Shown here: positions 27,997 through 39,162 of the stretch, one piece after another
Position numbering within the stretch: the stretch's first letter is position 1
Layout of the letters: each line of letters opens with the position of its first letter
DNA from: Salaquimonas sp.
GTDB lineage: Bacteria; Pseudomonadota; Alphaproteobacteria; Rhizobiales; Rhizobiaceae
DNA: 64,000 bases
Assembly: GCA_022340185.1 (NCBI GenBank)
Contig: JAJDOK010000123.1
Coordinates: forward strand, 53,968-117,967
Direction of reading: 5' to 3'
Position numbers and translations under genes: made by a program
The notes under the pieces: model-generated
What the model was told of the DNA's origin: nothing
The model's database searches: none
The model's input: the letters and a program-made list of their open reading frames with translations, nothing else

Positions 27997-28446
27997 ATGC
28001 CCTCATCCCGAGTTTCGTTTCACTGCCTGAGACTGGTTACCCTCGTCGTATTCCTGCTTTCCCTCGCCGTCGGCGCGTTCGCCGCCGATACCGCCCCTGC
28101 GGACAGGCTGGAGACTCAACACGTCATCGATCAGCAGATCGGCGCGTTCAGGGCCGGCGACAACGAAAAGGCCTATTCCTTCGCCGCACCCGGTATAAAA
28201 CAGGTGTTCCCGACTGTCGAACGCTTCATCGACATGGTCACATCCGGCTACATGCCGGTCTACGACCCCGAATCCTACGTGTTCGGCCGCAGTATCGATC
28301 AAGGCGGACAGATCCATCAGGAAGTCATCGTCACGGACCGCAACGGCAAGACGTGGCAGGCCGTCTATACTTTGCAGAAGCAGGCCGACGACACCTGGAA
28401 GATAACCAGTGTCAAACTCAATCCCTACAAGGGTGCTTCCGCATGA
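27997..28446 (+). CDS. Exported DUF4864-domain protein
   Basis: 149 residues from the ATG at 27997, which has GGAGGAAG in front; an in-frame GTG at 27955 would give an unlikely N-terminus. A signal peptide (hydrophobic about 8-27, AFA-A cleavage) precedes a compact NTF2-like domain: QQIGAFRAGDNEKAYSFAAP, a central FxxMVxxGYxPVY and a beta-rich end. Function unknown; it probably works in the periplasm. Followed by the DUF302 gene after a 74-bp gap containing two palindromes. Confidence 0.82.
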   Translation: MPSSRVSFHCLRLVTLVVFLLSLAVGAFAADTAPADRLETQHVIDQQIGAFRAGDNEKAYSFAAPGIKQVFPTVERFIDMVTSGYMPVYDPESYVFGRSIDQGGQIHQEVIVTDRNGKTWQAVYTLQKQADDTWKITSVKLNPYKGASA

Positions 28447-28458
28447 TCGGGGCAAAAA

Positions 28459-28482
28459 ACATATAATTTTTTCTATATATGT
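28459..28482. promoter_or_regulatory. AT-rich palindrome upstream of the DUF302 gene
   Basis: ACATATA-N10-TATATGT, perfect 7-bp arms. It ends one base before the next palindrome. The sequence is far more AT-rich than the surroundings, so it probably combines promoter and operator for the DUF302 gene, or acts as a hairpin after the DUF4864 stop (13 bases downstream). Confidence 0.5.
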
Positions 28483-28504
28483 GCTAATTTGATCCCGAAT
28501 TAGC
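28483..28504. promoter_or_regulatory. Second palindrome abutting the DUF302 ribosome-binding site
   Basis: GCTAATT-N8-AATTAGC, perfect 7-bp arms, extendable to nine with one G-U pair. It starts immediately after the first palindrome and ends four bases before the AAGGAGGA Shine-Dalgarno sequence (28508-28515). It could be an operator or an mRNA hairpin beside the ribosome-binding site. Confidence 0.5.
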
Positions 28505-28520
28505 GCGAAGGAGGATCGCC

Positions 28521-28985
28521 ATGAAGAGGATTTTGCCGACTGTTTCGACTTTGGCCGCCCTGGCCTTCATCGCCTTGCCCTTCTGTCCCGCACGGGCCGC
28601 CGACGACGTGACCACCTATCAAACGCAGGGCGATTTCGAGGATGTCGCCGCCGAGATCGAGGACGCCATCGTCAACAAGGGGCTCGTGGTCGACTATCAC
28701 GGCTTTATCGGCGACATGCTCGCGCGTACGGCTTCCGATGTCGGCAGCGACAAGAAGCTCTACGAAAACGCCGAGTTCTTCCAGTTCTGCTCCGCCGCGC
28801 TGTCGCGCAAGGTCATGGAGACCGACATCGCCAACATCGCCTATTGCCCCTATGTCGTGTTCGTCTACGAGGCGACGCCAGGCAATATAACCGTCGGCTT
28901 CCGCCGCCTGCCCGCCGGCGACGGCCGCGACGAGGTCAACACGCTGCTCGACGGCATCGCCAAGGCCGCCGTCGCCAACCAATAG
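28521..28985 (+). CDS. Exported DUF302-domain protein
   Basis: 154 residues. A signal peptide (residues 1-26, ending PARA-A) is followed by a DUF302 fold: TQGDFEDVAAEIEDAIVNKGLVV, a central stretch with FFQFCSA and IAYCPYVVFVYE, and VGFRRLP. DUF302 proteins are small thermophilic-protein-like domains of unknown role, often linked to redox or stress. Strong AAGGAGGA precedes the ATG. Convergent with tgt, 18 bp away. Confidence 0.85.
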   Translation: MKRILPTVSTLAALAFIALPFCPARAADDVTTYQTQGDFEDVAAEIEDAIVNKGLVVDYHGFIGDMLARTASDVGSDKKLYENAEFFQFCSAALSRKVMETDIANIAYCPYVVFVYEATPGNITVGFRRLPAGDGRDEVNTLLDGIAKAAVANQ

Positions 28986-29003
28986 GCGCGAGTTTTACCG
29001 GTT

Positions 29004-30134
29004 TCACACGGGCGGAATGTCGCCTTCCGCCCACATCGCTTTCGTTTCTTCCCGGAATTCGGTGAAACGGCCTGCCTCGATCGCGTCACGGATACCGGCC
29101 ATCAGCGACTGGTAATAGCTCAGATTGTTCCAGGTCAGCAGCATGCCTGCGAGCGGCTCGCCCGCGCGGACGAGATGATGAACATACGCCCGCGAATAGT
29201 CGCGCGAAGCCGGGCAATCGCTCTCCTCGTCGAGCGGTCGTGGGTCTTCCGCGTGCCGCGCGTTCTTCATGTTGACCTTGCCGCGCCTTGTGTAGGCCAG
29301 GCCGTGCCGGCCGGCCCGCGTCGGCATCACGCAATCGAACATGTCGACGCCGCGCGCCACGCTTTCCAGAATGTCTTCCGGCGTGCCGACACCCATCAGA
29401 TAGCGCGGCCTGTCCGCCGGCAGCGCCGGACAGGTGACGTCGAGCATGGTGAGCATGACTTCCTGCGGCTCGCCGACGGCCAGCCCGCCAATGGCGTAGC
29501 CCTTGAGGTTCATCGCCGACAGCGCCGCTGCCGAACGCAGCCTCAATCCTTCGTCCTCACCGCCCTGCACGATGCCGAACATCGCTTTTCCCGGCTGCTC
29601 GCCGAAGGCAGCCGCCGAGCGCTCGGCCCAGCGCAATGACAATTCCATCGCCCGCTCGGTCTCCTCACGCGCCGCCGGTAGCGCAATGCATTCGTCGAGC
29701 TGCATCTGGATATCCGAATCGAGCAGACTCTGGATCTCGATGGAGCGTTCCGGCGTCAGTTCGAATTTCGCGCCGTCGATATGCGAACGAAAGGTAACGC
29801 CGGTCTCGTTCAACTTGCGCAGATTGGCAAGCGACATCACCTGGAAACCGCCTGAATCGGTAAGGATTGGCCATGGCCAGCGCGCGAATTCATGCAGGCC
29901 GCCCAGCCGCGCGACTCGTTCGGCGCCCGGCCGCAGCATCAAATGATAGGTATTGCCGAGGATGATGTCGGAACCCAGATCACGAACCTGGTCCATGTAC
30001 ATGGCCTTGACCGAACCGGCGGTGCCGACCGGCATGAAGGCCGGCGTACGTACCGCGCCGCGCGGCATGGTAATCTCGCCGCGCCGCGCCGCGCCGTCCT
30101 GCGCCAGTATGGTGAAAGCGAATTCGTTTGTCAT
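29004..30134 (-). CDS. tgt: tRNA-guanine (queuine) transglycosylase
   Basis: Exchanges guanine 34 of GUN-anticodon tRNAs for preQ1 in queuosine synthesis. 376 residues, TIM barrel. Substrate-binding SGGFQVMSL and the nucleophile motif [13 protein letters not shown] are intact. The C-terminal zinc site, normally C-x-C-x2-C plus His, reads [17 protein letters not shown]: the first and third Cys are Ser, checked on the DNA. I believe related rhizobial Tgt proteins are also poor in these cysteines, so this may be a lineage trait, not damage. Its ATG overlaps the phosphatase stop (ATGA), making queA-phosphatase-tgt one translationally coupled unit. Confidence 0.95.
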   Translation of the reverse strand: MTNEFAFTILAQDGAARRGEITMPRGAVRTPAFMPVGTAGSVKAMYMDQVRDLGSDIILGNTYHLMLRPGAERVARLGGLHEFARWPWPILTDSGGFQVMSLANLRKLNETGVTFRSHIDGAKFELTPERSIEIQSLLDSDIQMQLDECIALPAAREETERAMELSLRWAERSAAAFGEQPGKAMFGIVQGGEDEGLRLRSAAALSAMNLKGYAIGGLAVGEPQEVMLTMLDVTCPALPADRPRYLMGVGTPEDILESVARGVDMFDCVMPTRAGRHGLAYTRRGKVNMKNARHAEDPRPLDEESDCPASRDYSRAYVHHLVRAGEPLAGMLLTWNNLSYYQSLMAGIRDAIEAGRFTEFREETKAMWAEGDIPPV

Positions 30135-30724
30135 GACCTGGCGCCCTCCCGCCCAAGCCGCTCCATGGGAGTCCAGCCATGCAGCAATTGCTGGCTGCCG
30201 CCTTCGAAGGCGAATACATTTCCGCCACCGCCCGGCTGGTCGTGATCATGCGCAATCGGCCAGCCGGCGATATGGCACATCAACAAGGTGCCGACACCAC
30301 CGTGGCCTACAATGAGGACATCACCGCGACCGGCTTCCGACAAAACCTTTTCGACGGCGCCAACGATCCGCGACTGGGCGTCAACGGCCCGTTCCCAGCC
30401 GCGAATGCTTGTGTCCGGACAGGCAAAGAACTGGCTTGCAACCTGCTCGAATTCATCCGGCATGAGAAACCCGGTCGCCGAACGGTCGTTCTCATGCATC
30501 TCTTCGCGGATAATGACGGGAAGACCGAGCGGTTCGGCGAGGGGCTGCGCCGTTTCGACCGCCTTCTTTTCCCCGCTCGATATTACGGTGCGGGTCTGCG
30601 CCAGCGCCATGTTGCCCGCCAGTGCCATTACACGCTGCCGGCCTTCTTCGTTGAGGCCCCACTTGTCGACCGGGATTGCAGGATCGATCGCGACCTGCGG
30701 ATGGGAGAGGTAGCGGACAATCAC
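30131..30724 (-). CDS. Histidine phosphatase family protein between queA and tgt
   Basis: 197 residues, GTG start at 30724 overlapping the queA stop (GTGA). The fold is that of phosphoglycerate-mutase-like histidine phosphatases: N-terminal strand with RYLSHPQV, a central [13 protein letters not shown] region and the C-terminal [12 protein letters not shown]. The usual LxRHG nucleophile motif is replaced by SHPQ, but a His is kept at that place, and the second His (GHGG) is present. Substrate unknown. The tight coupling to queA and tgt suggests it is co-expressed with queuosine synthesis. Confidence 0.85.
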   Translation of the reverse strand: MIVRYLSHPQVAIDPAIPVDKWGLNEEGRQRVMALAGNMALAQTRTVISSGEKKAVETAQPLAEPLGLPVIIREEMHENDRSATGFLMPDEFEQVASQFFACPDTSIRGWERAVDAQSRIVGAVEKVLSEAGRGDVLIVGHGGVGTLLMCHIAGWPIAHDHDQPGGGGNVFAFEGGSQQLLHGWTPMERLGREGARS

Positions 30725-31806
30725 CGCAACGCGCCTTCGTGCGGGTAAAGCAGGCAGGCATCGCCATAGGAATAGAACCGATACCCTGCATCGACCGCAT
30801 GCGCATAGGCCGCCCGCATGGTTTCCAGACCGCTGAACGCCGAGACCAGCATGAACAGCGTCGAGCGTGGCAGATGGAAATTGGTCATCAGCAGATCGGC
30901 GGCCCGGAACCGGTAGCCCGGCGTGATGAAGATATCGGTAGCGCCGTCCCAGGTGTGGATCGCACCGCTCTCGTCGGCGGCGCTCTCCAGCAACCTGAGG
31001 GAGGTCGTGCCAACGCAGACAATGCGACCGCCAGCCGCCCGCACCGCGTTGAGCGCCTGGGCAATTTCGGCGGAAACCGTACCGCGCTCCTCATGCATGG
31101 TGTGGTCCTGCGTGTCGTCGGCCTTGACCGGCAGGAAGGTGCCGGCACCGACATGCAGCGTCACGAAATGCCTTGAAATGCCCTTTTCCTCGAGCCTTTC
31201 AAACAGTTCTTTGGTGAAATGCAACCCTGCTGTCGGCGCTGCGACCGCGCCCTCCTCCCGCGCATAGACCGTCTGATAGTCTTCCCGGTCGGCCTCGTCT
31301 TCGCTCCGCTTCAGCGCGATATAGGGCGGCAGCGGCGTTCGCCCGACGGTGGCGAGCGCCTCGTCCAGCACGGGACCAGTCATGTCGAAGGCAAGCGTCA
31401 CCTCGCCCGCCTCGCCCTTCGCGATGACCGTCGCTTCCAGCGTACCAAGCAGGCAGACCTCGCGCTCGTGCCCAAAGCTGATGCGGTCTCCCTCCTGCAG
31501 CTTTTTGGCGCCGCGCGCGAAGGCCTTCCATTCATTGTCCGACACGCGCATGTGCAGCGTGATGCCGACATTGGCGATATGGCCATCGCGCACCCGCCGG
31601 CCTTCCAGTTGCGCCGAGATCACCTTGGTATCGTTGAAGACCAGCGCGTCGCCGGGCCGCAGCAAATCCGGCAGGTCCCGTACTACACGGTCTTCAAGGC
31701 CTTCGCCCGGCTTGACGACAAGCAGCCGCGCAGTATCGCGCGGCCGCGCCGGGCGCAGCGCGATCCTGTCTTCCGGCAGATCGAAATCGAATTGGTCGAC
31801 GCGCAT
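30721..31806 (-). CDS. queA: S-adenosylmethionine:tRNA ribosyltransferase-isomerase
   Basis: Transfers and isomerises the ribose of SAM onto preQ1-tRNA to make epoxyqueuosine. 361 residues, full length, with the family start [20 protein letters not shown], the conserved [14 protein letters not shown] and [16 protein letters not shown] motifs. First gene of the coupled queA-phosphatase-tgt set. The preceding gene in the block (ppiB) is 980 bp away across an AT-rich insert, so queA needs a promoter of its own in that gap. Confidence 0.97.
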   Translation of the reverse strand: MRVDQFDFDLPEDRIALRPARPRDTARLLVVKPGEGLEDRVVRDLPDLLRPGDALVFNDTKVISAQLEGRRVRDGHIANVGITLHMRVSDNEWKAFARGAKKLQEGDRISFGHEREVCLLGTLEATVIAKGEAGEVTLAFDMTGPVLDEALATVGRTPLPPYIALKRSEDEADREDYQTVYAREEGAVAAPTAGLHFTKELFERLEEKGISRHFVTLHVGAGTFLPVKADDTQDHTMHEERGTVSAEIAQALNAVRAAGGRIVCVGTTSLRLLESAADESGAIHTWDGATDIFITPGYRFRAADLLMTNFHLPRSTLFMLVSAFSGLETMRAAYAHAVDAGYRFYSYGDACLLYPHEGALR

Positions 31807-32338
31807 GTCGAACTACCTCCGAAGCACCCTGATGGCTGGCCCCTGGAGTTTGTCGTAGGGCAAACCGTTGGATGCTTTGATTATCGAGAGGACCATATTC
31901 GCCCTTAATATATACTCAGGATGAGGGTGGCGTGACCGCAATTTTTTGAAACGGATCGCCCCGCCTGTCCGCCGCGACTTTCATCGAAATGAGGGAATCG
32001 CGGACTTTGATCTCCACCACTCCATTTCCATTCCTGACACCCCTGCGACTTGCTTCACGTGCCTTGCTCCCGTGCCGAGCCGGAACCGCTTTCGTCGAAT
32101 TTCAGGCGCATCCTGATGTTCCCAGGCGTTGACTACCCGCAGTTTTGACGGACACATGCTTCACATCATTCTTGAATTGTGCTACGTTATGTTCAAGCTG
32201 TCAAAATGCAGTTTACAGCATTTCAACTGAATTGTTATTGAGTGTATTTATGTCCATATAGTAAAAGATGCTGACATTACAGACGGCATCTTGCTTTGGC
32301 CCAGATCTAAATGGCCTATGTCCAAAAGGTGGGTTGCC
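31807..32338. other. AT-rich gap upstream of queA and of the cysteine-rich pseudogene
   Basis: No coding frame of quality. From about 32150 the base composition is clearly AT-rich relative to the flanks. A perfect AAATGC-N8-GCATTT dyad lies at 32204-32223, and a TTATTG-N16-TATAGT promoter-like pair at 32235-32262 points toward the pseudogene. The queA promoter must lie in the left part on the minus strand. The odd composition suggests an acquired segment within an otherwise conserved housekeeping run. Confidence 0.5.
32204..32223. promoter_or_regulatory. Dyad upstream of the cysteine-rich pseudogene
   Basis: AAATGC-AGTTTACA-GCATTT, perfect 6-bp arms with an 8-base centre, 12 bases before a possible -35 element. 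Possible operator of the local AT-rich promoter. Confidence 0.35.
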
Positions 32339-32647
32339 ATGACCAGAGTACCGACTTTCATCATTCTATGCTTTTGTTTCTAGGCCGCTTCACCGGCGAG
32401 CTTTGCTCAAAACCGCCCCGTCATGCTAACTGCGCCGCCACCGGGCGTGGTCAAGTTTCGCGCCTGCTGTGATGTCTGCGACATTGACTGCGTCCAGTGC
32501 ACTTCAGGGCCTGCCAACCTGAGTTGCGGCAAGGGATTAAACCTCGCAGAATGCAATATGAAGGATGACAAGGTGCGGTGTTTCCCGGTATCGCGATCGC
32601 AGCAATTACGGAAGACACAAAAATCACTACAGTTAAAATCCCAATGA
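32339..32647 (+). pseudogene. Small secreted cysteine-rich protein, broken by an in-frame amber codon in the signal peptide
   Basis: ATG at 32339 with AAAGGTGGG just upstream. The frame reads MTRVPTFIILCFCF, then TAG (32381-32383), then AASPASFA, a typical signal-peptidase site, then a mature part of about 80 residues. The mature part has eight cysteines (RACCDVCDIDCVQC, then single Cys in LSCG, AECN and VRCF) and a basic tail. The stop lies exactly inside the signal peptide, and start, RBS, signal sequence and cysteine pattern are all otherwise intact, so the loss is recent or the codon is read through. The ATG at 32423 could start only a protein without export signal. I do not recognise the family. 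Confidence 0.65.
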
Positions 32648-32786
32648 CTTGGTGATGGCGATCAACCCTTGCTGCGCCACCACCCTAGGAACATGTCAAT
32701 CAGTCGATTGATTCTGGCAAACTGCACATCAATGATTTCGTGAACGCGTCGCTCGTCCGTCAACTACATTCGTGCCGCGCAGACAC
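32648..32786. other. Gap between pseudogene and ppiB
   Basis: 139 bp, AT-richer than the flanks, no gene. It has one small perfect hairpin, TCAATC-AGTC-GATTGA at 32696-32711, without a T-tract. It could end the ppiB transcript or the pseudogene transcript. Confidence 0.4.
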
Positions 32787-33257
32787 TTACATATCCGCCG
32801 CGACCTTCAACGACACGATCGAATCGGGGTCCTTCACCGGCTCGCCGCGCTTGATCTGGTCGACATTTTCCATGCCTTCGACGACCTTGCCCCAGATCGT
32901 GTATTGCCGGTCGAGGAAGCGGGCATCGTCGAAGCAGATGAAGAACTGGCTGTCGCCCGAATCCGGGTTCTGCGCCCGCGCCATGGAACACACGCCGCGC
33001 TCATGCGGCGCCTCGTTGAACTCGGCCTTCAGCTTCTGGCCCGAACCGCCCATGCCGGTGCCGGTCGGATCGCCCGTCTGCGCCATGAACCCGTCGATCA
33101 CGCGGTGGAACACAATACCGTCGTAAAAGCCCTCGCGCGCCAGTTGCTTGATGCGCGCGACATGGTTGGGCGCCAGGTCGGGACGCAATTCGATGACAAC
33201 CTTGCCCCTGGTCGTTTCCATGACCAGCGCGTTTTCCGGGTCCTTGATCTCGGTCAC
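32787..33257 (-). CDS. ppiB: Cytoplasmic cyclophilin-type peptidyl-prolyl isomerase
   Basis: Accelerates cis-trans isomerisation of Xaa-Pro bonds. 156 residues, no signal peptide, GTG start at 33257 with AAAGGAAA upstream. The cyclophilin core is intact: FHRVIDGFMAQTGDPTGTG, a short GGSGQKLKAEF segment and SQFFICFDDARFLD. 59 bp downstream of the lipoprotein cyclophilin gene in the same direction. Such cytoplasmic-plus-exported pairs next to coaD are common in rhizobia. Confidence 0.92.
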   Translation of the reverse strand: MTEIKDPENALVMETTRGKVVIELRPDLAPNHVARIKQLAREGFYDGIVFHRVIDGFMAQTGDPTGTGMGGSGQKLKAEFNEAPHERGVCSMARAQNPDSGDSQFFICFDDARFLDRQYTIWGKVVEGMENVDQIKRGEPVKDPDSIVSLKVAADM

Positions 33258-33316
33258 TGCATTTCCTTTCTTCGCGCCGTCTGCTCCTCATTCGGCGCAG
33301 TCGCCGCATTGGTGCT

Positions 33317-34006
33317 TCAGCCGGCGTCTGATTTCATCTGCATCTTTATGATCTTGTCCGGGTTTGCAACCACGCCATTCGCCGCACTGTCGCCCTTCTT
33401 GATCTTGTCGACCACATCCATGCCGTCGATGACTTCGCCGAAAACGGTGTATTTGCCGTCGAGCGAGGGATACTTGCTGAGCATGATGAAGAATTGCGAA
33501 TTGGCGCTGTCGGGATCCTGCGTCCGCGCCATGCCGAGCGTACCGCGCTCAAACGGCGTACTGGAGAATTCCGCCTTGAGGTCCGGCAAGCTGGAGCCAC
33601 CAGTGCCTGTGCCCGTCGGATCGCCCGTCTGCGCCATGAAGCCGTCGATGACGCGATGGAACACGATGCCGTCATAAAAGCCTTGCCTGACCAGCGTCTT
33701 GATACGCTCGACATGCTTGGGTGCGAGATCCGGCCTGAGGCGGATGGTGATCCGCCCGTCCTTGGTGTCGAGATAGACGATATTGGCATCGTCTCCTGAA
33801 GACGCCGCCACAACCTTGTCCGGTGTGGCTGTGGACTTGTCCGGCTTGGCCGCGACCGCATCTGGGGCGCTGTCCTGGGTAGCCGTCTTCGGCGCCGTGG
33901 TCTCCTGGTTACTGGTGGCCTGATTGCTGGTGGCCGCCGGCTTGCTTGTCGGGTTGCATGCCGCCAGCAGGAGCGCGGCAAGCAACGGCAGAATGATGCG
34001 CGTCAT
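33317..34006 (-). CDS. Exported lipoprotein cyclophilin (peptidyl-prolyl isomerase)
   Basis: 229 residues from the ATG at 34006 (GGAG upstream; a TTG further up is less likely). The signal peptide ends in the lipobox LLAAC, so Cys is lipidated at about residue 17. A 55-residue Ala/Thr/Lys-rich linker leads to a cyclophilin domain with FHRVIDGFMAQTGDPTGTG and SQFFIMLSKYPSLD. It should fold proteins in the periplasm, anchored to a membrane. Between coaD and ppiB, same direction. Confidence 0.92.
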   Translation of the reverse strand: MTRIILPLLAALLLAACNPTSKPAATSNQATSNQETTAPKTATQDSAPDAVAAKPDKSTATPDKVVAASSGDDANIVYLDTKDGRITIRLRPDLAPKHVERIKTLVRQGFYDGIVFHRVIDGFMAQTGDPTGTGTGGSSLPDLKAEFSSTPFERGTLGMARTQDPDSANSQFFIMLSKYPSLDGKYTVFGEVIDGMDVVDKIKKGDSAANGVVANPDKIIKMQMKSDAG

Positions 34007-34039
34007 GGAATTCTCCAAAAGGGAATCGGATCGGTCGAC

Positions 34040-34540
34040 CTAGCGCCTGTCGACCTTTTTCATCAGGGCGGTCAGCACCGCTTCCGGCACAAAGGGAGCG
34101 ACATCGCCGCCCATCTGGGCGACCTGACGCACCAATGTGGCGGTAATGGCGCGAAATTGCGGGGAAGCGGGGAAAAACACCGTCTTGATGTCGGGCGCCA
34201 TCACGCCGTTCATGCCGGCCATCTGCATCTCGTAGTCGAGATCGGTGCCATCGCGAAGCCCGCGCACCAGCATATTGGCGCCGGCAGCCCGTGCGGCATG
34301 AATGACGAGGCCCTCGAAACTTTCGACCCGCACCCGGTTCTGCGTGTCGCTTTCGACCGCTCCGATGGCCGCCGCGATCAGTTCGGACCGTTCCTCGAAG
34401 GAAAACATCGGCGTTTTCGACGCCTGCACGCCGATACCGACCACCACCTCGTCGCAAAGCGCCAGCGCCTGGCGCAGCACGTCGACATGGCCATTGGTCA
34501 GGGGATCGAAGGAACCGGGATAGTAGGCAATACGCTTCAT
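34040..34540 (-). CDS. coaD: Phosphopantetheine adenylyltransferase
   Basis: Catalyses the penultimate step of coenzyme A synthesis, ATP plus 4'-phosphopantetheine. 166 residues from the ATG at 34540. Nucleotidyltransferase motif [11 protein letters not shown] (TxGH), the [12 protein letters not shown] substrate loop and the C-terminal basic helix are all present. 33 bp upstream of the lipoprotein cyclophilin gene, so coaD-ppi-ppiB form an operon starting at the 247-bp gap to the right. Confidence 0.97.
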   Translation of the reverse strand: MKRIAYYPGSFDPLTNGHVDVLRQALALCDEVVVGIGVQASKTPMFSFEERSELIAAAIGAVESDTQNRVRVESFEGLVIHAARAAGANMLVRGLRDGTDLDYEMQMAGMNGVMAPDIKTVFFPASPQFRAITATLVRQVAQMGGDVAPFVPEAVLTALMKKVDRR

Positions 34541-34787
34541 TGGCATATATCGCTGCAATAACAGAAAGTTACAGGTGTTTCCTCACACCTCGTGCGGCGA
34601 CAGGGCCGGCACGAATCGACAGGACACTTAACCGAAATGTGCAAAAAGTCACACCGAAAGCTGAAAAGTGACTAAATATAGGGTTCAGGACCGGTTCATA
34701 CCGGACGCATAAAATCCGAAGCATCGCAGGAATAATGCTGAAATGGATTCCGGCGAATAATCGGAGATAAACAGGGAGTAATGCGTC

Positions 34788-34931
34788 ATGGCAATGCTGA
34801 TTGCGGCCTTTTTGATGGCTTCGGCAATGATGGCAGCCGCCTTCCATTCGCTTTATGTCGAGCGCCGGCGTGAAATTCACCGTCAGCTCCGTACTGCGAA
34901 ACTGCGCGGCCGCTTCGCCGACCTGGATTGA
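34788..34931 (+). CDS. Small 47-residue single-span membrane protein
   Basis: ATG at 34788 with ACAGGGAG seven bases upstream. The residues AMLIAAFLMASAMMAAAFH form one membrane helix with no cleavage site, followed by a strongly basic tail (VERRREIHRQLRTAKLRGR) predicted to lie in the cytoplasm. A textbook terminator follows at 35035-35063. RBS, codon choice, helix design and terminator together make it a real gene, although it is too short for many gene finders. Function unknown; small basic-tailed single-span proteins often bind and tune larger membrane complexes. Confidence 0.72.
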   Translation: MAMLIAAFLMASAMMAAAFHSLYVERRREIHRQLRTAKLRGRFADLD

Positions 34932-35034
34932 GCCGAAAGGCTGAACAAGTTTGAGACTGACACATCCCCGCGCAGGCCAGGGTCCTGAACCAGCCTTCGC
35001 CTCGCGCATTGCCCGACCTTCAGTCTCAATTACT

Positions 35035-35063
35035 GGCGCGGATCTGATCCGCGCCTTTTTTTT
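35035..35063 (+). terminator. Intrinsic terminator of the 47-residue protein gene
   Basis: GGCGCGGAT-CTG-ATCCGCGCC with a perfect 9-bp stem, followed by eight T on the plus strand. It lies 103 bases after the small gene. On the minus strand the hairpin is not followed by T, so it serves the plus-strand gene, not the convergent GNAT gene. Confidence 0.9.
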
Positions 35064-35066
35064 CGC

Positions 35067-35615
35067 CTATTTCAAATCGAGCCGCAGGATCGGCCTCCGC
35101 GGCAATCGCCTCGCTGCCTCTTCAAAGCCGAAATCCCTGAATGCGGCCATCGTGCCGAGGAACAGATCGTAATTGCCGGCCTTGTTTCCTTCGCCTACAT
35201 CGGCCGGATAGGCTTCAATGACCTTGCCGCCCCGGATCAGTTCGCGCATCAAGCCCTGCCGCCGGAATGCCTTTCTGACGACGAAACAGTTCATCGCCCA
35301 CACCGGCTTGTCATCGATCGCGGCAAGTGGTTTGGAGCGATTGAGCCGATCAAGATCGGTCCTGGGCACGATCAGAAGCCAGCCCACCGGCTCGCCGTCG
35401 ACATAGGCGATCACGCCGGGTTGGCGGTTGGCGGCGACGCGTTTCTCCAGTTGCACCTTGTTGGCCCTGCCCTCGCCGGTGCGGTAGTCCTTGTTCGACA
35501 GATACCAGTAGGCGCACCAGCATTTGCGGGCATGGCCGCCATCCTCGAAGACCGTGACTACATCCCGCCAGCACTCAGGCGTTGCTGGAAAGACTTCCAC
35601 CTTCCCTTCCGCCAT
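35067..35615 (-). CDS. GNAT-family N-acetyltransferase
   Basis: 182 residues. The acetyl-CoA-binding core has CFVVRKAFRRQGLMRELI (the Q/RxxG/A loop as RRQGL). The N-terminal CWCAYWYLSNKDYR and GWLLIVPR segments are typical of a rhizobial subgroup of unknown substrate. Third gene of a gyrA-lysE-GNAT set, 6 bp behind the LysE gene. Could acetylate an amino acid, an antibiotic or a protein; nothing in the context decides. Confidence 0.85.
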   Translation of the reverse strand: MAEGKVEVFPATPECWRDVVTVFEDGGHARKCWCAYWYLSNKDYRTGEGRANKVQLEKRVAANRQPGVIAYVDGEPVGWLLIVPRTDLDRLNRSKPLAAIDDKPVWAMNCFVVRKAFRRQGLMRELIRGGKVIEAYPADVGEGNKAGNYDLFLGTMAAFRDFGFEEAARRLPRRPILRLDLK

Positions 35616-35621
35616 GAGAGA

Positions 35622-36239
35622 TCATGCCCGTTTCAACGTGGCGAGCCACAGCCCGCCGCCGATCAGGATCGTGCCGGAAATGCGCTCGACCAGCTTCACC
35701 CGCGTGCGCGTCAGCATCGATCCGGCCTTGCCGGCGATGAGTGCGTACATCGAATCGAAGATCGCACCGACGGCCATGAAGACGAGACCAAGGATAAGGG
35801 TCTGCTCGAATGTGTTGCCAGCCGCCGGATCGACGAATTGCGGGATGAACGCGCCGAAGAACAGCAGCGCCTTGGGGTTCGACCAGATGACGATGAAGCC
35901 CTGCCAGAAATAGCCGATCTTCGGCTTGCGCACCTTGGAGACGTCGCCGATATCGCCCGTTCCGCGCAACAGACGGTATCCGAGATAGATCAGGTAGGCC
36001 GCACCCGCGAGCTTCACCCAGACGAAGGCATGCGCCATGAAGGAGACGACTGTCTCCAGACCCAGCGCCACGATGAACAGCATCGGCACCAGGCCTGCCT
36101 GCGTGCCCGCGACGTTCAGGAGACCGGCGCGCGCGCCGTCCCTGAGCGAATTGGCGATGATCACCGTCACCGTCGGTCCGGGCACGATGATAATGACGAA
36201 GGAGGCGAGCGCCACCGTCGCGATGATCGTCCAGCTCAT
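35622..36239 (-). CDS. LysE-family amino acid exporter
   Basis: 205 residues, about six membrane helices. The LysE/RhtB signature GPTVTVIIANSLRDGARAGL is at residues 22-41, and KLAGAAYLIYLGYRLLR near 75-91. Exports an amino acid or derivative such as lysine, homoserine or threonine. Lies between gyrA and the GNAT gene with 6-bp gaps on both sides, so it is probably transcribed from the gyrA promoter, an unusual coupling to a housekeeping gene. Confidence 0.9.
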   Translation of the reverse strand: MSWTIIATVALASFVIIIVPGPTVTVIIANSLRDGARAGLLNVAGTQAGLVPMLFIVALGLETVVSFMAHAFVWVKLAGAAYLIYLGYRLLRGTGDIGDVSKVRKPKIGYFWQGFIVIWSNPKALLFFGAFIPQFVDPAAGNTFEQTLILGLVFMAVGAIFDSMYALIAGKAGSMLTRTRVKLVERISGTILIGGGLWLATLKRA

Positions 36240-36245
36240 TTGAGG

Positions 36246-39125
<2,880 letters not shown>

Positions 39126-39162
39126 GAAGGATGCTCTTCAGCCGTTGGAAGGATTGGCCTCC

